64,000 nucleotides of DNA, from the NCBI RefSeq assembly GCF_000003815.2, contig NC_049994.1, positions 11,689,376-11,753,375 of the forward strand, given 5' to 3'. This DNA is from Branchiostoma floridae (Eukaryota > Chordata > Leptocardii > Amphioxiformes > Branchiostomatidae). Every line of letters begins with the position of its first letter. The stretch's first letter is position 1. Both the position numbers and the translations under genes were made by a program. Below, one piece after another: positions 43,318-56,354 of the stretch. The notes under the pieces are model-generated. The model saw only the letters and a program-made list of their open reading frames with translations. It was not told the origin of the DNA and did no database searches.

Positions 43318-46300
43318 CTATTTCTGCGGTCCCAGGACTTGAGGAGCCTCATTCATAGCCACACGGAGCATCTCCTCGATGTACCACTTCTTCAGGAACT
43401 TGGCGCGATTCTCCTCATCCTTCAGCAACTTGGACAGGTTATCTTTAACGTCTTCAAGTTCATCTATACTCAACCCTTCTGTATCGGGTAAGTCATAAGG
43501 TTTGCGCTCGGGTATGTAGGCGGCCAGGTTCTTGATCACCGGGTACTGGAGAACATGTGGCACGGACGCTGCTAGTTTGGCTCTTAGGGACTCAACGTAC
43601 GCGACCAGCTCGTCCGCCTGTTCTCTCATGGTGGTGAACTCGTCCCACAGATCCTCGATTTTCCACACGTGCCTCATCTTCTCGAACTCAGGGTCGTCTT
43701 CCTTGTGTTCGGGATGTTGGTTGGCTGTCGGAAGAACCTCTCCTCCTCCCTGTGCCGTCTCACCAGGACCGTCTGTGTCCGTGTTGCTGTCTGCAGGCGG
43801 TTGCTCAGTCTCGGTGTCCGTCAAAGCTGCAGTCATCCAGGCATATTTGGGGACCAAGTGTTGAGGAAACTCACGTCGTGCTAAGATACGTTTCAGGTTC
43901 CTCAAATACATCTCAGTCATCGCGTCCTTCGGATCCACCCGAGGTTCTGGCTTCTCTTGCGTCACCGTCATGGCGGTCTTCTTCGTGGAAGCGGACTCAG
44001 CTGGGTTTGAATAGAATGAAAGTTAAAACTGTGGTTGATCTTTACAATTTACTACCAATTTGATGAGTACTTTCCTTACTTGAAACGTCTTGTATTTACC
44101 ATTGAGGGAAAGATTTTAAGATATACTGTACGATGGACGTTAAAACCAAGTTTATTTACAGAACGAACAGCAGACGCCTCTTACCTGTCGGACCCCGTCC
44201 GGGGTTGCTGTCATCCATGGGACAGCCCATAGCAGCGGGAAGATGTGGAACCACCCGGTCCTCATCAGATACAGTCATGACTTCCTTCATGTCGACGTCC
44301 TCCCGGGACTTAGCTAAGTTTGAATAGAAAACATTATTATTAGACGTCGTTGTTTTCCAAAATACTTTATTTTGCAGTAGATCATTTAGATATCAAATTT
44401 ATGAACATGTGTCTTATCAAAACCCTGTATTTACCCTGTTAAAAACATCTTGTATTTTCATGTGAGAAAATCTTATAGGATTTTCAAGTATATATAAATA
44501 CAAGGTACTAAAAGGTTCATTGACAGAACGAACAGAATGAACCTTACCCTGACTACGTCCGGAGTCGATGTTGCCCATGCACGTGGTGGGGCAGTCCGCA
44601 GCAGCGGGGACTTCGGAGACTTCCACCGCCTTGTCCTTGCGACACTCTGGGCCCGACTTGACATCGCCCTCTCCATGGCCACTTGTACCAGTCTTGTCCG
44701 GTGTGCCGACTGAAACAGGTGGGCAGGACGTTGGGGTTGACGACGCTGGCTTGCCGTCTGTGACGTCGCCGGCTGCGGACGGTGGTGAGGTGTCCGTACG
44801 GCTGCTGTCTGACGTTCCCGTCTCTCCTTCCTGGGATCCTGAGGAACGGCGCTCAGGGTTCGACTTGTCTTCTGTCTTGGTAGAAATCTTGTCTTGTGCA
44901 GCAGTCGTTGAAGACTCGTTGTCGGGCTTTGCATGATCTGAATTAAACAATACAACATGCATAACGTTTTATCATTATTCATGTTAGCACCGCGTTTCAT
45001 ACGTTTACAAAAACACTCGAAACCATGTTTTTTTCACAATAAAGTTTCAGAAATGTGTTCTAAAAAAGCCCAGTGAAAATTTGCACAATGAATAGTAAAC
45101 ATCGCTTACCCTGGCTCCGTCCGGAGCCATCGTCAACAGCCATTGTCACCTCCGCGTCCTTGAACACTTTCTTGTCTCCGGCTGAAGATTCTGGGTCCTC
45201 TTGTCCTGCCGCCATCTTCTCGGATAGCCTGGTCGGGTCTGAATAGAGTACACTTTGCAGTGGCTATTTTCACAATGTTTATCCTACATTCTGTAACGTT
45301 ATATTATTTCCAATATGATTTGCAATTGCTTGGTCTACTATTCACATCTGAGAAAAAGCATCTCAGTGCAAAGAGATAACGTTAATTAAGAGTCCCTGTA
45401 CAGAAAAGAGCACAGATTTATGATGTCTCTTACCTGTAGCCGGCCCCGTGTCATTGCCACCCGCGGGACCGTCTACTGTAGCGGGAACATGTGGAACCTC
45501 CGCGGTCTTGTCACGGGAGCGGTGAGTCGTGTCTGCCTTGACGTCGACGTCTGTGACGTTGCCGGCTGCGGACGGCGGTGAGTTATCCGCCTTGTCTTCC
45601 TGGGAAACCGAGAGACGGCGCTCATCATGGCTTGGCTTGTCCTCCCGTTTGGTAGAAGCCTTGTCGGACTCGTCTGAGGTTGACACGGCCGTCGGTGAGT
45701 TGGCCTTCAGCTCCGGCGTGATCTGTGGCTTCTCTTGTGCTGCTGTTGTAGCAGCCTCCTTAGCGGGCTTAGCAGGTTCTGAACAAAACGAAACAGTAAC
45801 GTTATGTATTATTATGTGTGCACTAGACAAAGTATGGAAGTCACCCGTTTCGCGGCATGTTCTATAGAAGGCGGAACTTTTGGTGCTTCGACGTGTCGAA
45901 CGCTGGTTCATACCCTTGTGACATACCCTTTGCCATTGCTTGCAAGTAAAGTAATGCCATCTTTACGTCTGATAAAAGCACGTATCTGTATAACTACAAC
46001 AACAAAAAGATTATTCCACATTTACACACACCTGTTACTAGTTGCCATTATGACGTCGATTTAGTATGTCTCCATTCCTAACGGGTGCACATTTAGCTCC
46101 TGTACGGCCACAAGGGCGTAAACATGATACAAATTCGACTGTTATCATAAACAGAAACAGAGCCCTTACCCTGCGTTGCACCACTTTTCACATGCTGACC
46201 GTCCACAGTCACCGTGATTTGTAGGAAGACATCTTCCTTCTGACGACCACTTTTGTCGAGTCTCTTCATTGCGTACCACCATTTGGTTGGTAAGCCGTCA

Positions 46301-46653
46301 GCTGACTCCAGTACGGTCGCAACATCGATGGAGAGCTCAGCGATGGTCGTGTCTTTGCACCGCTTCACCTTGCGCAGCTTCAGTATCAGCGGGTCTTTTG
46401 GCTTCCAACGAGAGAATTCGGCAGCCTCCTCCCAAAGCAGGCTGTCTGATTTTTTCTTCTTTGTCTGCTTCTTCTCTTTACCGTGACGAATCGTAACTAA
46501 ATATTTTGCCTGGCTGTGTCGTCCAACTTTCCCCTCATGAACAACCACATTAAGTTTGGACTCGCTCGTCCACCACTTACTACTAGGCCTGATCACTGAC
46601 AGGGCACCCACTACTGTCAGGTAGGCTGATGCGATCCTGTCTCGGACACCCAT
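43318..46653 (-). CDS. C2-like domain and coiled-coil protein with low-complexity middle, 719 aa (function unknown)
   Basis: Six exons on the minus strand: 46653-46170, 45778-45434, 45238-45110, 44937-44548, 44313-44185 and 44000-43318; total 2160 nt. All introns are phase 1. Exon 1 (161 aa) looks like a C2-type beta sandwich (KLNVVVHEGKVGRHSQAKYL, a basic KKQTKKKK loop, LLWEEAAEFSRW, LILKLRKVKR, then DVFLQITVTV). Exons 2-5 code Ser/Thr/Pro/Asp/Glu-rich, probably disordered sequence. Exons 2 and 4 share SPPSAAGNVTDV/SPPSAAGDVTDG and DKTAEV/DKAVEV; exons 3 and 5 are both exactly 129 nt. Exon 6 is a charged helical domain (EFEKMRHVWKIEDLWDEF through KFLKKWYIEEML). There is no signal peptide or membrane segment, so it is likely intracellular. 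I do not recognise the gene. The upstream codon GTG at 46686 was not used because the ATG at 46653 is the first normal start. Confidence 0.8.
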
Positions 46654-47679
46654 GGTGTCAAACGGGATCAAAATTTCTCTGTACACAACGAGACGCTTGA
46701 GACTTGCACTAATGGCATCCTTAGCTGTGTAGTTGTGTTTGGATACTGTTCCATAGCGACGCTACAACACTGTGTAAATGCCGTTCTAGAACACGGCGTG
46801 ACAATCACGGAAAACTCTTGTTTATGGAACAATCATCACTTCTATTCAACCTTTGTGTGATAGAATCAATGTAAAAAGCAAAATGCGCCTGTTCATTTAA
46901 TAGCTGTTAGCCATAGAATACACGCACAAAAGGACTCCGGAGCTTCTTGCGCATCGTCGGTTGTGGTATAGACAACAACGACACCTACCGAAAATTGTTT
47001 GAACAGCTTGAACAGTTAATTCAACAAACATTTCCACATATCTTCTTACGTCTTGTTTGATTGAATTCCATATTACCTGTATCACTTAAACGCCAAAGCA
47101 CCTCAAGCGCAACACACTGAATTGTTTATTGTGTATCAAGCCATAAGATAGAGGAAAAAAGGCTATGTTCACTGATAGGTATGCCTTTCCTTAAACGTTT
47201 CCCTTCGAGCTTATCCCACCTGAAGGACTAAAAACTTTTCAAGTTAAGTGCACTAGTGGTAATTGATAAATGGGATTCGATCTATCCTCCAGACAACTCA
47301 ACTCACCTTCTTTGGGTCAGGTCTCAACTATTTCAACACCAAATGTCAAAAACTCCTCAGTATCCCGGTAACAAAACAAAAAAACTAGATAGGAAACATT
47401 TGCAAGCAAATATATAATATTTACATTCACATGTTGTAATCTAACACTAGCAACTTTTATGTTTATATGCATTCCATCACATTTCTAAATGTAGTGACCC
47501 GAGCCCCTCTAGCTCTGTACCAAGACATTTGCTACATTATGTAACCTAACATAATTACAGCGTGCCTGCTACTTTGGTAACTATGGTGACTGCCATCTGG
47601 TCTAGGCCGTTGACCTTATTTGGAGAAGAAGATGAAGAAAGAAGAAACAAAGCCAAATTTAACCATTATTCATTGAAGG

Positions 47680-48067
47680 TAAACATAACAAACAAACAAA
47701 CAAACGCTACTTTCATAGACAGAAAAATGGCTCAAAGTTTTACGGAAGTCTCCAAGTATATACATATTTTGTAAGTGACTGAAAGGTACCGTACATGACC
47801 GATAATATCACCCACTGATCAGTCAGTAAGTGGCGCTAGCACCGCTGTGATTAGTCACATCGTTATTATCAACAGACAAACAAACAAGACAACAAACAAA
47901 AAAGCAAACGCTACTTTCATAGATACAAAGAAGTTTTAAGGAAGTCTCCAAGTATAAGTGACTGAAAGGTACCGTACATGACCGATAACATCACCCACAG
48001 ATCAGTCAGTAAGTGGCGCTAGCACCGCTGTGTAGCTCCTCATGATTAGTCACATCGTTATGATCAA
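47680..48067. repeat. Tandem duplication, unit about 203 bp
   Basis: Two copies begin at GCTACTTTCATAGA (47706 and about 47909) and share GGAAGTCTCCAAGTAT, GTGACTGAAAGGTACCGTAC, AGTGGCGCTAGCACCGCTGT and TTAGTCACATCGTTAT. The copies are more than 85% alike by eye. Confidence 0.85.
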
Positions 48068-49349
48068 CGGAAATTGAATTACTTTCCATCGGCAATGCTT
48101 TAGGGAAGCTTACATTACGTTTGCGCTCGTGTCAACTACAAATTAATTGAATTGACCCCGCTTATTTCAATCTTCCCGGCGACACATGTAGAGAGGAAGT
48201 CGGGGAAAACTAATGAGTATGGATTTACGGCTTTAGTAAGTGAACCGAGATGATTTCCCCCTAAAACCTTATTTACAAGACAGTTTCAATTTCAAGTCTT
48301 ATCTTGCTTATATTAGTCAAGAGTTCAAAAGTTGTATCTCAAACACTTATTTTCTTGTATTTCACTAGTGAAACTGATAGAATAGATGAAAGTTTCTAAG
48401 CACAGTATAAAACTCAATTCTAACAAGACCTATTTTTGTTTCAAATTAAATGGCACTGCAAAAACAGTTTTAGATTCTTTTTAGTTAAAGTGATTTTTTT
48501 AACATTTGCGATAACGTTTACGCTACAGGCATGGCAACAAACCTCATTTGGGGCAAACTGGATGTTATGTTTTAACTGTTGCCATTAGTAATGTATGAAT
48601 TCCCGTACGTTAACATCTGCTAGCTGCATGGTAGCATGTGAACCCAGTAAAAACTCAACCCCAGTTGTCTCCCACAAATCTTGTTGCTGTATCCAGCGGA
48701 AAGGGGTACCTGGGTGAAATGGAAAGATACAGTGACTGCGTCTACAAGGACAAATCTCTACATGCAGTCAAACGTCGACAAAACTGTTGGATACAACCTA
48801 TTAAACACTGTGTCAATGTATTCGTCATGAATCTAGGAATGTCCGTTGACTAGCCATTTCAGTACAGTGTAAGCGGCAATGTGTAATAGAATTCACCTAG
48901 CTAGCTTAGTTATCATACAATTTGCGATGAAGCCATACATACAATAGTTGTTTCAGATTAGTGTACTAAGTGTATTCATTGTATACAGCGGTATTGAAAA
49001 AGTCATGATCAACTGCTGTTAAGAAACAGAAGCCTCCTGTTTAACTCAGTAAAAACGAATGGTGAAATTGTTCTTTTCTATAAGATATAGGAGACGTGTA
49101 CGAATGCATGTAGTGACATCTACGAAACAGCCTTACAAAAGAATAATGACATAGTGAGGAAATTGCACCCTCAAACAATCATTGGTTAAACAAATTATCT
49201 TTTGGTAAGAGCCCCTTACATGTTTTATCCATTTGCCGTTGTTACTGATTGTGATCCATTCAGGTGCGATAGGATCAGACGCATACATTTGTTTGACCAA
49301 CGATTTGTCTTGATCATCGGTGTGGCGACACAGGTACTAGGTGCCACAT

Positions 49350-49640
49350 GATAGGATCATGAGAAAGAGAGAATCGTAATGGACCTTTGGCATCGACAAC
49401 ATTAGATCGCAGTCAAATTATACTCGGGTACCCTATTTAAAAAAGAAACCCTGAAACATGCTTTTATTGATATATGCCCTAAGTCTGTTTTCTTCAATGC
49501 AAAACACGTCAGTTCTGGATAACTGGGATATGTCTATAGATAGGATCATGAGAGAGAGAAGCATGTTGTACCTTTTGCATCGACAACATTTGACTGCAGT
49601 CAAATTATACCTAGGTACCCTATTTTCAAAAGAAAATCTA
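49350..49640. repeat. Direct duplication, unit about 100 bp spaced 190 bp apart
   Basis: GATAGGATCATGAGA at 49350 and about 49539, each followed by CATCGACAACATT, GCAGTCAAATTATAC and GGTACCCTATTT. Confidence 0.8.
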
Positions 49641-52600
49641 AAACTCAACCGTACCATAAACATTAATATTAGAAACCTTTACCATTTTTTGTATGTATAC
49701 TCCAAAATTTGTTCTAAGAATCCAAATAGAGGACTCTATAATATCAATTTGTGTTGCCAAATTGGAACATTCTGTTCCTCTCAATTTTCTTTATATCCAC
49801 TGCAGAACTATGTTTTAAAGCTTTAATTTTGATTGTTAGTGTTTACAATGTATTGGTTTTTGTAGCCGGCATCACTATAAGTGTCAATCCAAACTGTCAA
49901 TACGGACATTTTTCTCATTAATTTGTAAAACAAACATCCATTTCTATTTACTAAGTATGGATTTGTAGCTTCCGTTTCCTTCTAATCTTCCTCGTCCTAG
50001 CTTTACTTGCCCGTCCTAGCTTTACTTGCTATAATCGACACCCCGGATTCCTCTTTAATGAGCTTGACAGAATTAACCGAAGAATTGCAGTGGGTAACAC
50101 TCCGTACCTAATCGATGAAAGCAGCCACCAGCCAGATAAACGGTTTGTTGCAAAGATAGATTACATACGTAAAATACTCTGTCTATTGGCCTTGAAAAGG
50201 TTTACATTGCCCCTGAGTAAAGTTCTAGGGATGATCACAACGCTGATAAGTTGAATGAACGGTTTAAATGATAATGCGCACTGAGTACCCTACTTTAAGT
50301 GGAAAAGGTTGTTAACTGTACGGCTATCTATCATCATGTCTATAGCAATTCGTCTCAGAGTATTAGCGAGGCCCGCTCTGTCCATAGAATGACGTCTTAA
50401 CACAACCTTAACTCCTTAAAGTAAACATAGTATGCAAGGTATCCTTGGCTTCTAACATCTTACAACACAGGCAGTGCTTGGTGCTTTAACGATTTATAGT
50501 CAATGACTCGAGAAGTGACATGGATATAACGATGTTACCGCCTTATGACCCAAGAAGCAGGGACATTTGTAATGTAGGACGGATCGATTTTAAGGTGCTC
50601 TTACTGATGGGGTCTTGCATTTTGCATGCTGAAACTATCTAGTGAAGCAAACAAGATTTAGATAGGTACGCATTCAGGGTATTCTAATTCACATTAAGTG
50701 TATGTGCAATGTCAATTTCTGATCACAAATAATGAAAATATATCATTTTTCTGCTCCTGAAATTCAGAAGTTTTAGCATTTCTTATCGTTACAAAATCAC
50801 TTTCAATAATGTGGCTTTCTTTTTTTTGCCGAATGTGCTTCGTTTGAGCTCTGTGATTAAAGTTATGTATATGTGTATAGATAATCCAGAATCAACCTTT
50901 CTGCAATATGGTAAAAGGGGTACTTCAGTGGCCAATAACCATCACAGCAGAGAGACGGAGGACGTCATAGAGTATTTACTACATTTCATCAACTTCTGAA
51001 CGAAATACGGTAGATGAACAGCTTCTCAAATAATGGTCTGGTACAGAATGCAATTCAAGATGCAAGTCAAGATGCAATTCTTCAGTCGGAAGTTTCATTA
51101 CTTATGAAACTGACAGCCATCACCTCATTGACACCTCTATACAAAGAATTCATCATCTTCCCTTCTTCTTCACAAGAAGAATTATCCCCCCCCCCCGATC
51201 TACCAGATCTATGTCCTTCAACGCATCGATCGCCGTTGAGATGTACGGTCAGTTCGTGCTCTAACAATGGCTTTACCGATGTCTATTTAGGGGGAGGTAA
51301 TGACTTTCTCATGCCCTGCCTACAATGTGACTACAGCCGACAACCTGACTCCCCCGCGATGAAAAGCATTGCCCTAATGCAATAAATCAATCCAAACTTG
51401 TGTGCTGAACAATGATCTATATCTACCCTGATTTTCTATGGCTAAAATTGAAATCACATTGTCCCTGTGTATATAAGGACCCATTATGTATATTGCTTGA
51501 ATAAATGTCATTACATTCCTTAATGACCTATAATTATATGACGTGATTTTATCAAGTTACATTATTTATTTATCATATTAGATTAATTTATGAAATGCTT
51601 TTTATTAGTTGGCATAAATATCTGAAATTCTACCGCACAATTCACCATAAAGCAAAATACGTTATGTAAAGACCAGTAAAGTAGATTTGTTTTGGCTTTT
51701 ACCATGAGAAAACTGCTGGTGATGTCTGTATTGTTAAAGAGCAGTGACCAAATTGAATATTCCAGGAGATTGGCATAGATATACCCGAATAAGAAATCAC
51801 CGTTTTGTTGTATTGTGTCCGGTCTAGAAAACGCAGAGAATAAAACATAGCTAAACCTAGAAATTATTTGTCTTCATACATGATATTAGAATGATTTTTG
51901 ATATTCATTTTACAATCCGTAAGGTTAAAATTGCTAATGCTCGAACACGAGTCAACACGGTGTGAATTACTTATAATCAATAATCTAATTATCCAGCTTT
52001 CCTGTTAATTAGCGCTGGCCTTGCCTTCTTATCAGCATATCCTGCCAATGATAATCAGATTATCACAAAATCGAGGACTAGGCTGATAAATTATTGAGCA
52101 TCTCTCTACTATACAAATGGACCGCTCCCCCACCCGCCAGACAACTGTCCAATGTGCGAGTCTGTGTGTACGTGTCGGCCATTCGTGTAAGGATCTCTTA
52201 AAGTGTACGCGAATCACACTCACGGTGTTTGAAACGTTAGGACACCATGTGGATTTTTCCTTGAGGCTCTCTTCGGACCCCTTTGCTATCCTTTACTGGA
52301 AAGGTAGGAACGAAAGCCTACGGGAAACTGGATCTGGAGAAAACCACCACGGCATCTTCAAGGCTTACACCAGAAGGTGAGTAGTATCTCCAAAGATTAT
52401 CCAACCATGGCAAAGACCGTATTTGTTGTCGGGATTATTATTGTGGCTAAAGAACTAGTTTTTTTGGGTTAAGTAGTTGTTTAAGATTAAGGTTATTTAG
52501 ATGTGATATGATACAATGTATTTTTGTTGGGAATTTGGTATCTATGTTTTCTGTTATTCAACACTCCTCATTACAAAGGCTTCAGGTAGTTCCTTCAGCT

Positions 52601-52849
52601 AGCAGTATTTGCCACTTCTTTCAAATTACCAAACTTTAATGGTAAGGGCAATCTGTTCTTGTCATGAAACATTTTCAATGAAATGAAAGTTTATATATCT
52701 AGATGTTTGCAACATAAAAAAATTAGATGTTTATTACAGCATTTTTGCAGCCTGATGTAGCTAAGTCCTCATTTACTATTTTATTAGCTTAATAAATACA
52801 TCATGTGTTAACCGTCTGTTGCGACCAGTATCTGATTCTACCTTCTTTG

Positions 52850-53300
52850 CCAACATTGCTGCCGTGTATATACCTTTGCCAAGAAGCAATCGAAAATTAC
52901 ACAGTCAGACTAGCAGCAAAAATCGCAGATAAAGATGCTGACACACGAATTTGTCAACTTCCTCGAACTCAAGAACTGGAAAATAGTCATTCAGTCTGCC
53001 AACATTGCTGCCGTGTATACACCTTTGCCAAGAAGCAATCGAAAATTATACAGTCAGACTAGAAGTAAAGATCACAAAGATAAGATTGCTGACACACAAA
53101 TTTGTCAACTTCCTCGAACTGAAGAACTGGAAAATAGACATTCAGTCTGCCAACACTGCTGCCGTGTATATACCTTTGCCAAGAAGCAATCGAAAATTAT
53201 ACAGTCAGACTAGAAGCAAAGATCTCAAAGATAGAATTGCTGACACACGAATTTGTCAACTTCCTCGAACTCAAGAACTGGAAAATAGCCATTCAGCCTC
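52850..53300. repeat. Three 150-bp tandem repeats
   Basis: GCCAACATTGCTGCCGTGTA recurs at about 52849, 52998 and 53149. Each unit ends CTCAAGAACTGGAAAATAG or close. A 150-base unit keeps reading frames open across the array, so the open frames here are not evidence of a gene. Confidence 0.85.
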
Positions 53301-56300
53301 GGTCAAAGGGCTCTTTAGGGACGACGATGAGTTATATTTCTGCCATCAGTTCTGCACTTTATGGCTTGCAAATTGCACATCCGAGCTAAACGTCTACCTG
53401 AAGCTAATCGAATCCACATAGGTAGACGATTGCTTTCGGATCTGAGAAATACTAAATCGACTATTGATAGGTGGTGAGACAAATGCCTTGCAGTGTTATG
53501 TCTCACAGAGGACAAATAGTTATTGAGAATAAGTGTTCCGTTGGGATTCATGGGCAATATTGTCCTACAAATTGCATGTCTTCGTCTCGCTGAACCCAAA
53601 GTACAATATCAACGAATGAATACACATTTAGGTCGTGGTAGACGCCATCCATTTGACATCGCAAGTATATCATCATTGACACAAAGTAGTATGTGGTCAT
53701 CGTAAAGTATTCACATTGATGGCACGATATAGAAGATTGAAACACGCTTTTGCGATGGAAAATGCCAAAATAAAACCCCTTGCCAACTGAAGCCCCTGAA
53801 ATCTATCGGCATGCATTTTCCATTTTATTTCATAATGCAGGGTATCGCATGACATTTCTGCACATAGAATACAGTATCAGACTCAACATGATTAGAATAC
53901 CTAGCGATACGATCCCTTAGTCTAATTTACTACGATATATACATATACAAATACGTATATGTAAATGTGTGTGTATGAGTGTCTGTCTGCGATATGGATA
54001 AGTATACTGTTGAAAAGTAGAATATGTTTCATTGCTCATGATTCAATGAACATCGATATTCTTGGCAATCTATGATCTATGATGGCAAACTTTCAAAAGC
54101 TGACTTCGCTATAAACGAAAGGAAATGTAGCAGCCGATATTTCATATTAAACGTTTTACTATATGAGTTTGCAAAAATGCATAGCACGGTCTTAGACCCA
54201 AAGTACTTTATCACCACTACCGGACAGTATGCGTTATGGCCCATTTTCTATACTTCACGGATACATAATATCCCGTATCACGATGTTATGGTTTGATGTA
54301 AGACTTTATGGGACGCTGCCATCATAACAGATCCCATTTTACCGTGAATGCCAAGGGTAAATCAAGGAGGCACAATATTGTAGCCATCTTCAAATATTGT
54401 CATCAAAAACTGACCGTTTATGAATGTGATGCGACTATGGTTGATTTATAGTTTAAGTAGCCATTCGTACAATTTCCTTCACAATAGATGGAACATTAGT
54501 TGGACCTTATCAATCTTTGGGGGAATTTGTCAGGTATTTGTAGACACAAACAATAAAGTTATGCAAGTGAAGCAACTTTATTTCTATCTAAGTGGATTTT
54601 CTGTTCTCCAATGTGGTAAAAAGGGTGCTGGTGGGTTGTAAAAACTCACTGCTTCCTTGGTTTATATCATTTTTGAAGAAAATGTTTTTTAGATATGTAA
54701 ACACCATCTGTTTCTCTATCACCTCAGTGAGCCAACAAACAATTTCATTGGACACTTTGGATTCAATCCCAAAGAAAACTTTATATTCTATGTTTATTTC
54801 AAGCATAACTGGTTAGATAGCTGGGGCCCAAGATTTTGAATAAATCAAGTCAATTCTCATCTCCATACATTCGAAGAACAGACAAACTGCCATTGTTATT
54901 ATGTGGAATATATTGCTCACTGGATTGGAAGTACAAAGACAGCCAATGATCTCTGATATTTGTCAGGCAATAAGTGAATACTATACTAATAATGAATGTT
55001 TGAAATGAAAAATAGACTCCAGCAATTCTTCGGACAAAAATCAAAATAATTGATGATGAAGCTAACCATTCATGTTCTGTGTACTTATATTACATGTAAT
55101 AGTAGTATTAGACAATGATATATAATTTTGATAATTGCTTTATTGTATCACCTTCAACTGAGCATATTTTGGAACAGGCACTGACGTTACGTTAACCTAA
55201 ACGATAGTTATGGTAACGTTGTGTGATTATGTGAAATATATCAGCGCAAAACGAAGATAGAAACGTCAAAAGGATATTCTGCTGACGGCATGATTTTTTT
55301 CCAATCATGACATTTACTTTAAATTAAAAATACTTCAAAGTTTCAAGATTTAACAGCAATATATATCCGTCATTGGGTCGTAAACATTTATGTAATCTTC
55401 AACAAGTTTTACCCTTTCCCCAATTCAAGTTTGGTTTGTGTGGCATAGTGTATGACTTCACGAAAGCATAAATTGTAAATCTATAAAACCAATTCTTCAC
55501 GGCCCGTCGATGGGATTACGTTAAACTAATTGCTTGAAGTTAAATGGTGCGTGCCATGTGTTCAGGAACGATAAGGGCGTGTAAACAACGTTTTGCATTG
55601 GTGAACGTATTGGTGCACTTCTAGATATTTCCGATGGGTCTTCTAGGTAGTCAAAATGGAAATATCCATTACAGATTGACGAAACTCAAGATAAAGATAG
55701 TCATCAGATGGCAGAAAATTTTAAAATGAAAAGTTAACCGGTAACCGCCACATAATACACGATTCCATCATTGAAAAGCAACCACTCCAATCCAAGCAGG
55801 CCGAAATGGCAGAAACCATATGGCTATATTTTATTAGGGATCACCAATGCATTATCTGCTGGCTTTTTGCAGAGCTATTTATCATTATCCCAACTGTCAG
55901 CTAGGCCATTACGGCGAAATTTTCCTCAATCAAAAATGTATTGCCTCGTAGGTCTGAGCAGGTTCCAAGTATACATGATGGGACTATAGAACCAGCGGCT
56001 CACAACTATTGATCGAAAAATTCTCCAATACTTTCCAATTCCCAGACGTCACTGTAAAGGAAGGTTTGGTTTTGGCACGCAAGGAATAAGCGATAAGAAC
56101 ACTGTTTGATGAGGAGCCAAAAATATATCGAAACCCGATTGAAGACTCATACATTACGTACATAGTAACGAGCGGATTAATACAAAAGCACGACCTGGAG
56201 GTGATAAATTTTATCTACAGACGGTTATCAATGGCGGTGGGCAATCTAAGAACCGCAAGCCCTTTGTTGCCTGCATATCTGTGTATACTTTATGATATAC

Positions 56301-56354
56301 CGTGCGATTAAAATCATATATATGTTGCAAAAACAGAAGAGGTGACGACCAACC

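Larger units (their letters stand above)
46654..56354. other. Gene-poor intergenic region (9.7 kb)
   Basis: No multi-exon gene could be assembled. It holds three tandem duplications (47680-48067, 49350-49640, 52850-53300) and a possible orphan first exon ending CACCAGAAG before GTGAGTAG at about 52378. The region must include the promoters of the divergent C2-like gene (minus) and the channel gene (plus). The longest open frames (49458-49826 and 51014-51385) show no domain, signal peptide or splice support. Confidence 0.5.

Noticed and set aside
43532-44936. Plus-strand frames of 103-122 aa opposite the C2-like gene
   Set aside because: Antisense shadows of exons whose minus-strand splice phases all agree.
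49458-49826. 122-aa plus-strand frame with hydrophobic start
   Set aside because: Overlaps one copy of a direct duplication and is rich in low-complexity AT-derived residues; no recognisable motif.
51014-51385. 123-aa plus-strand frame followed by AATAAA
   Set aside because: No domain, no hydrophobic start, no splice or promoter support; contains a C-run. Kept out for lack of evidence.
53005-53421. 138-aa plus-strand frame
   Set aside because: Open only because the 150-bp tandem unit is a multiple of three.
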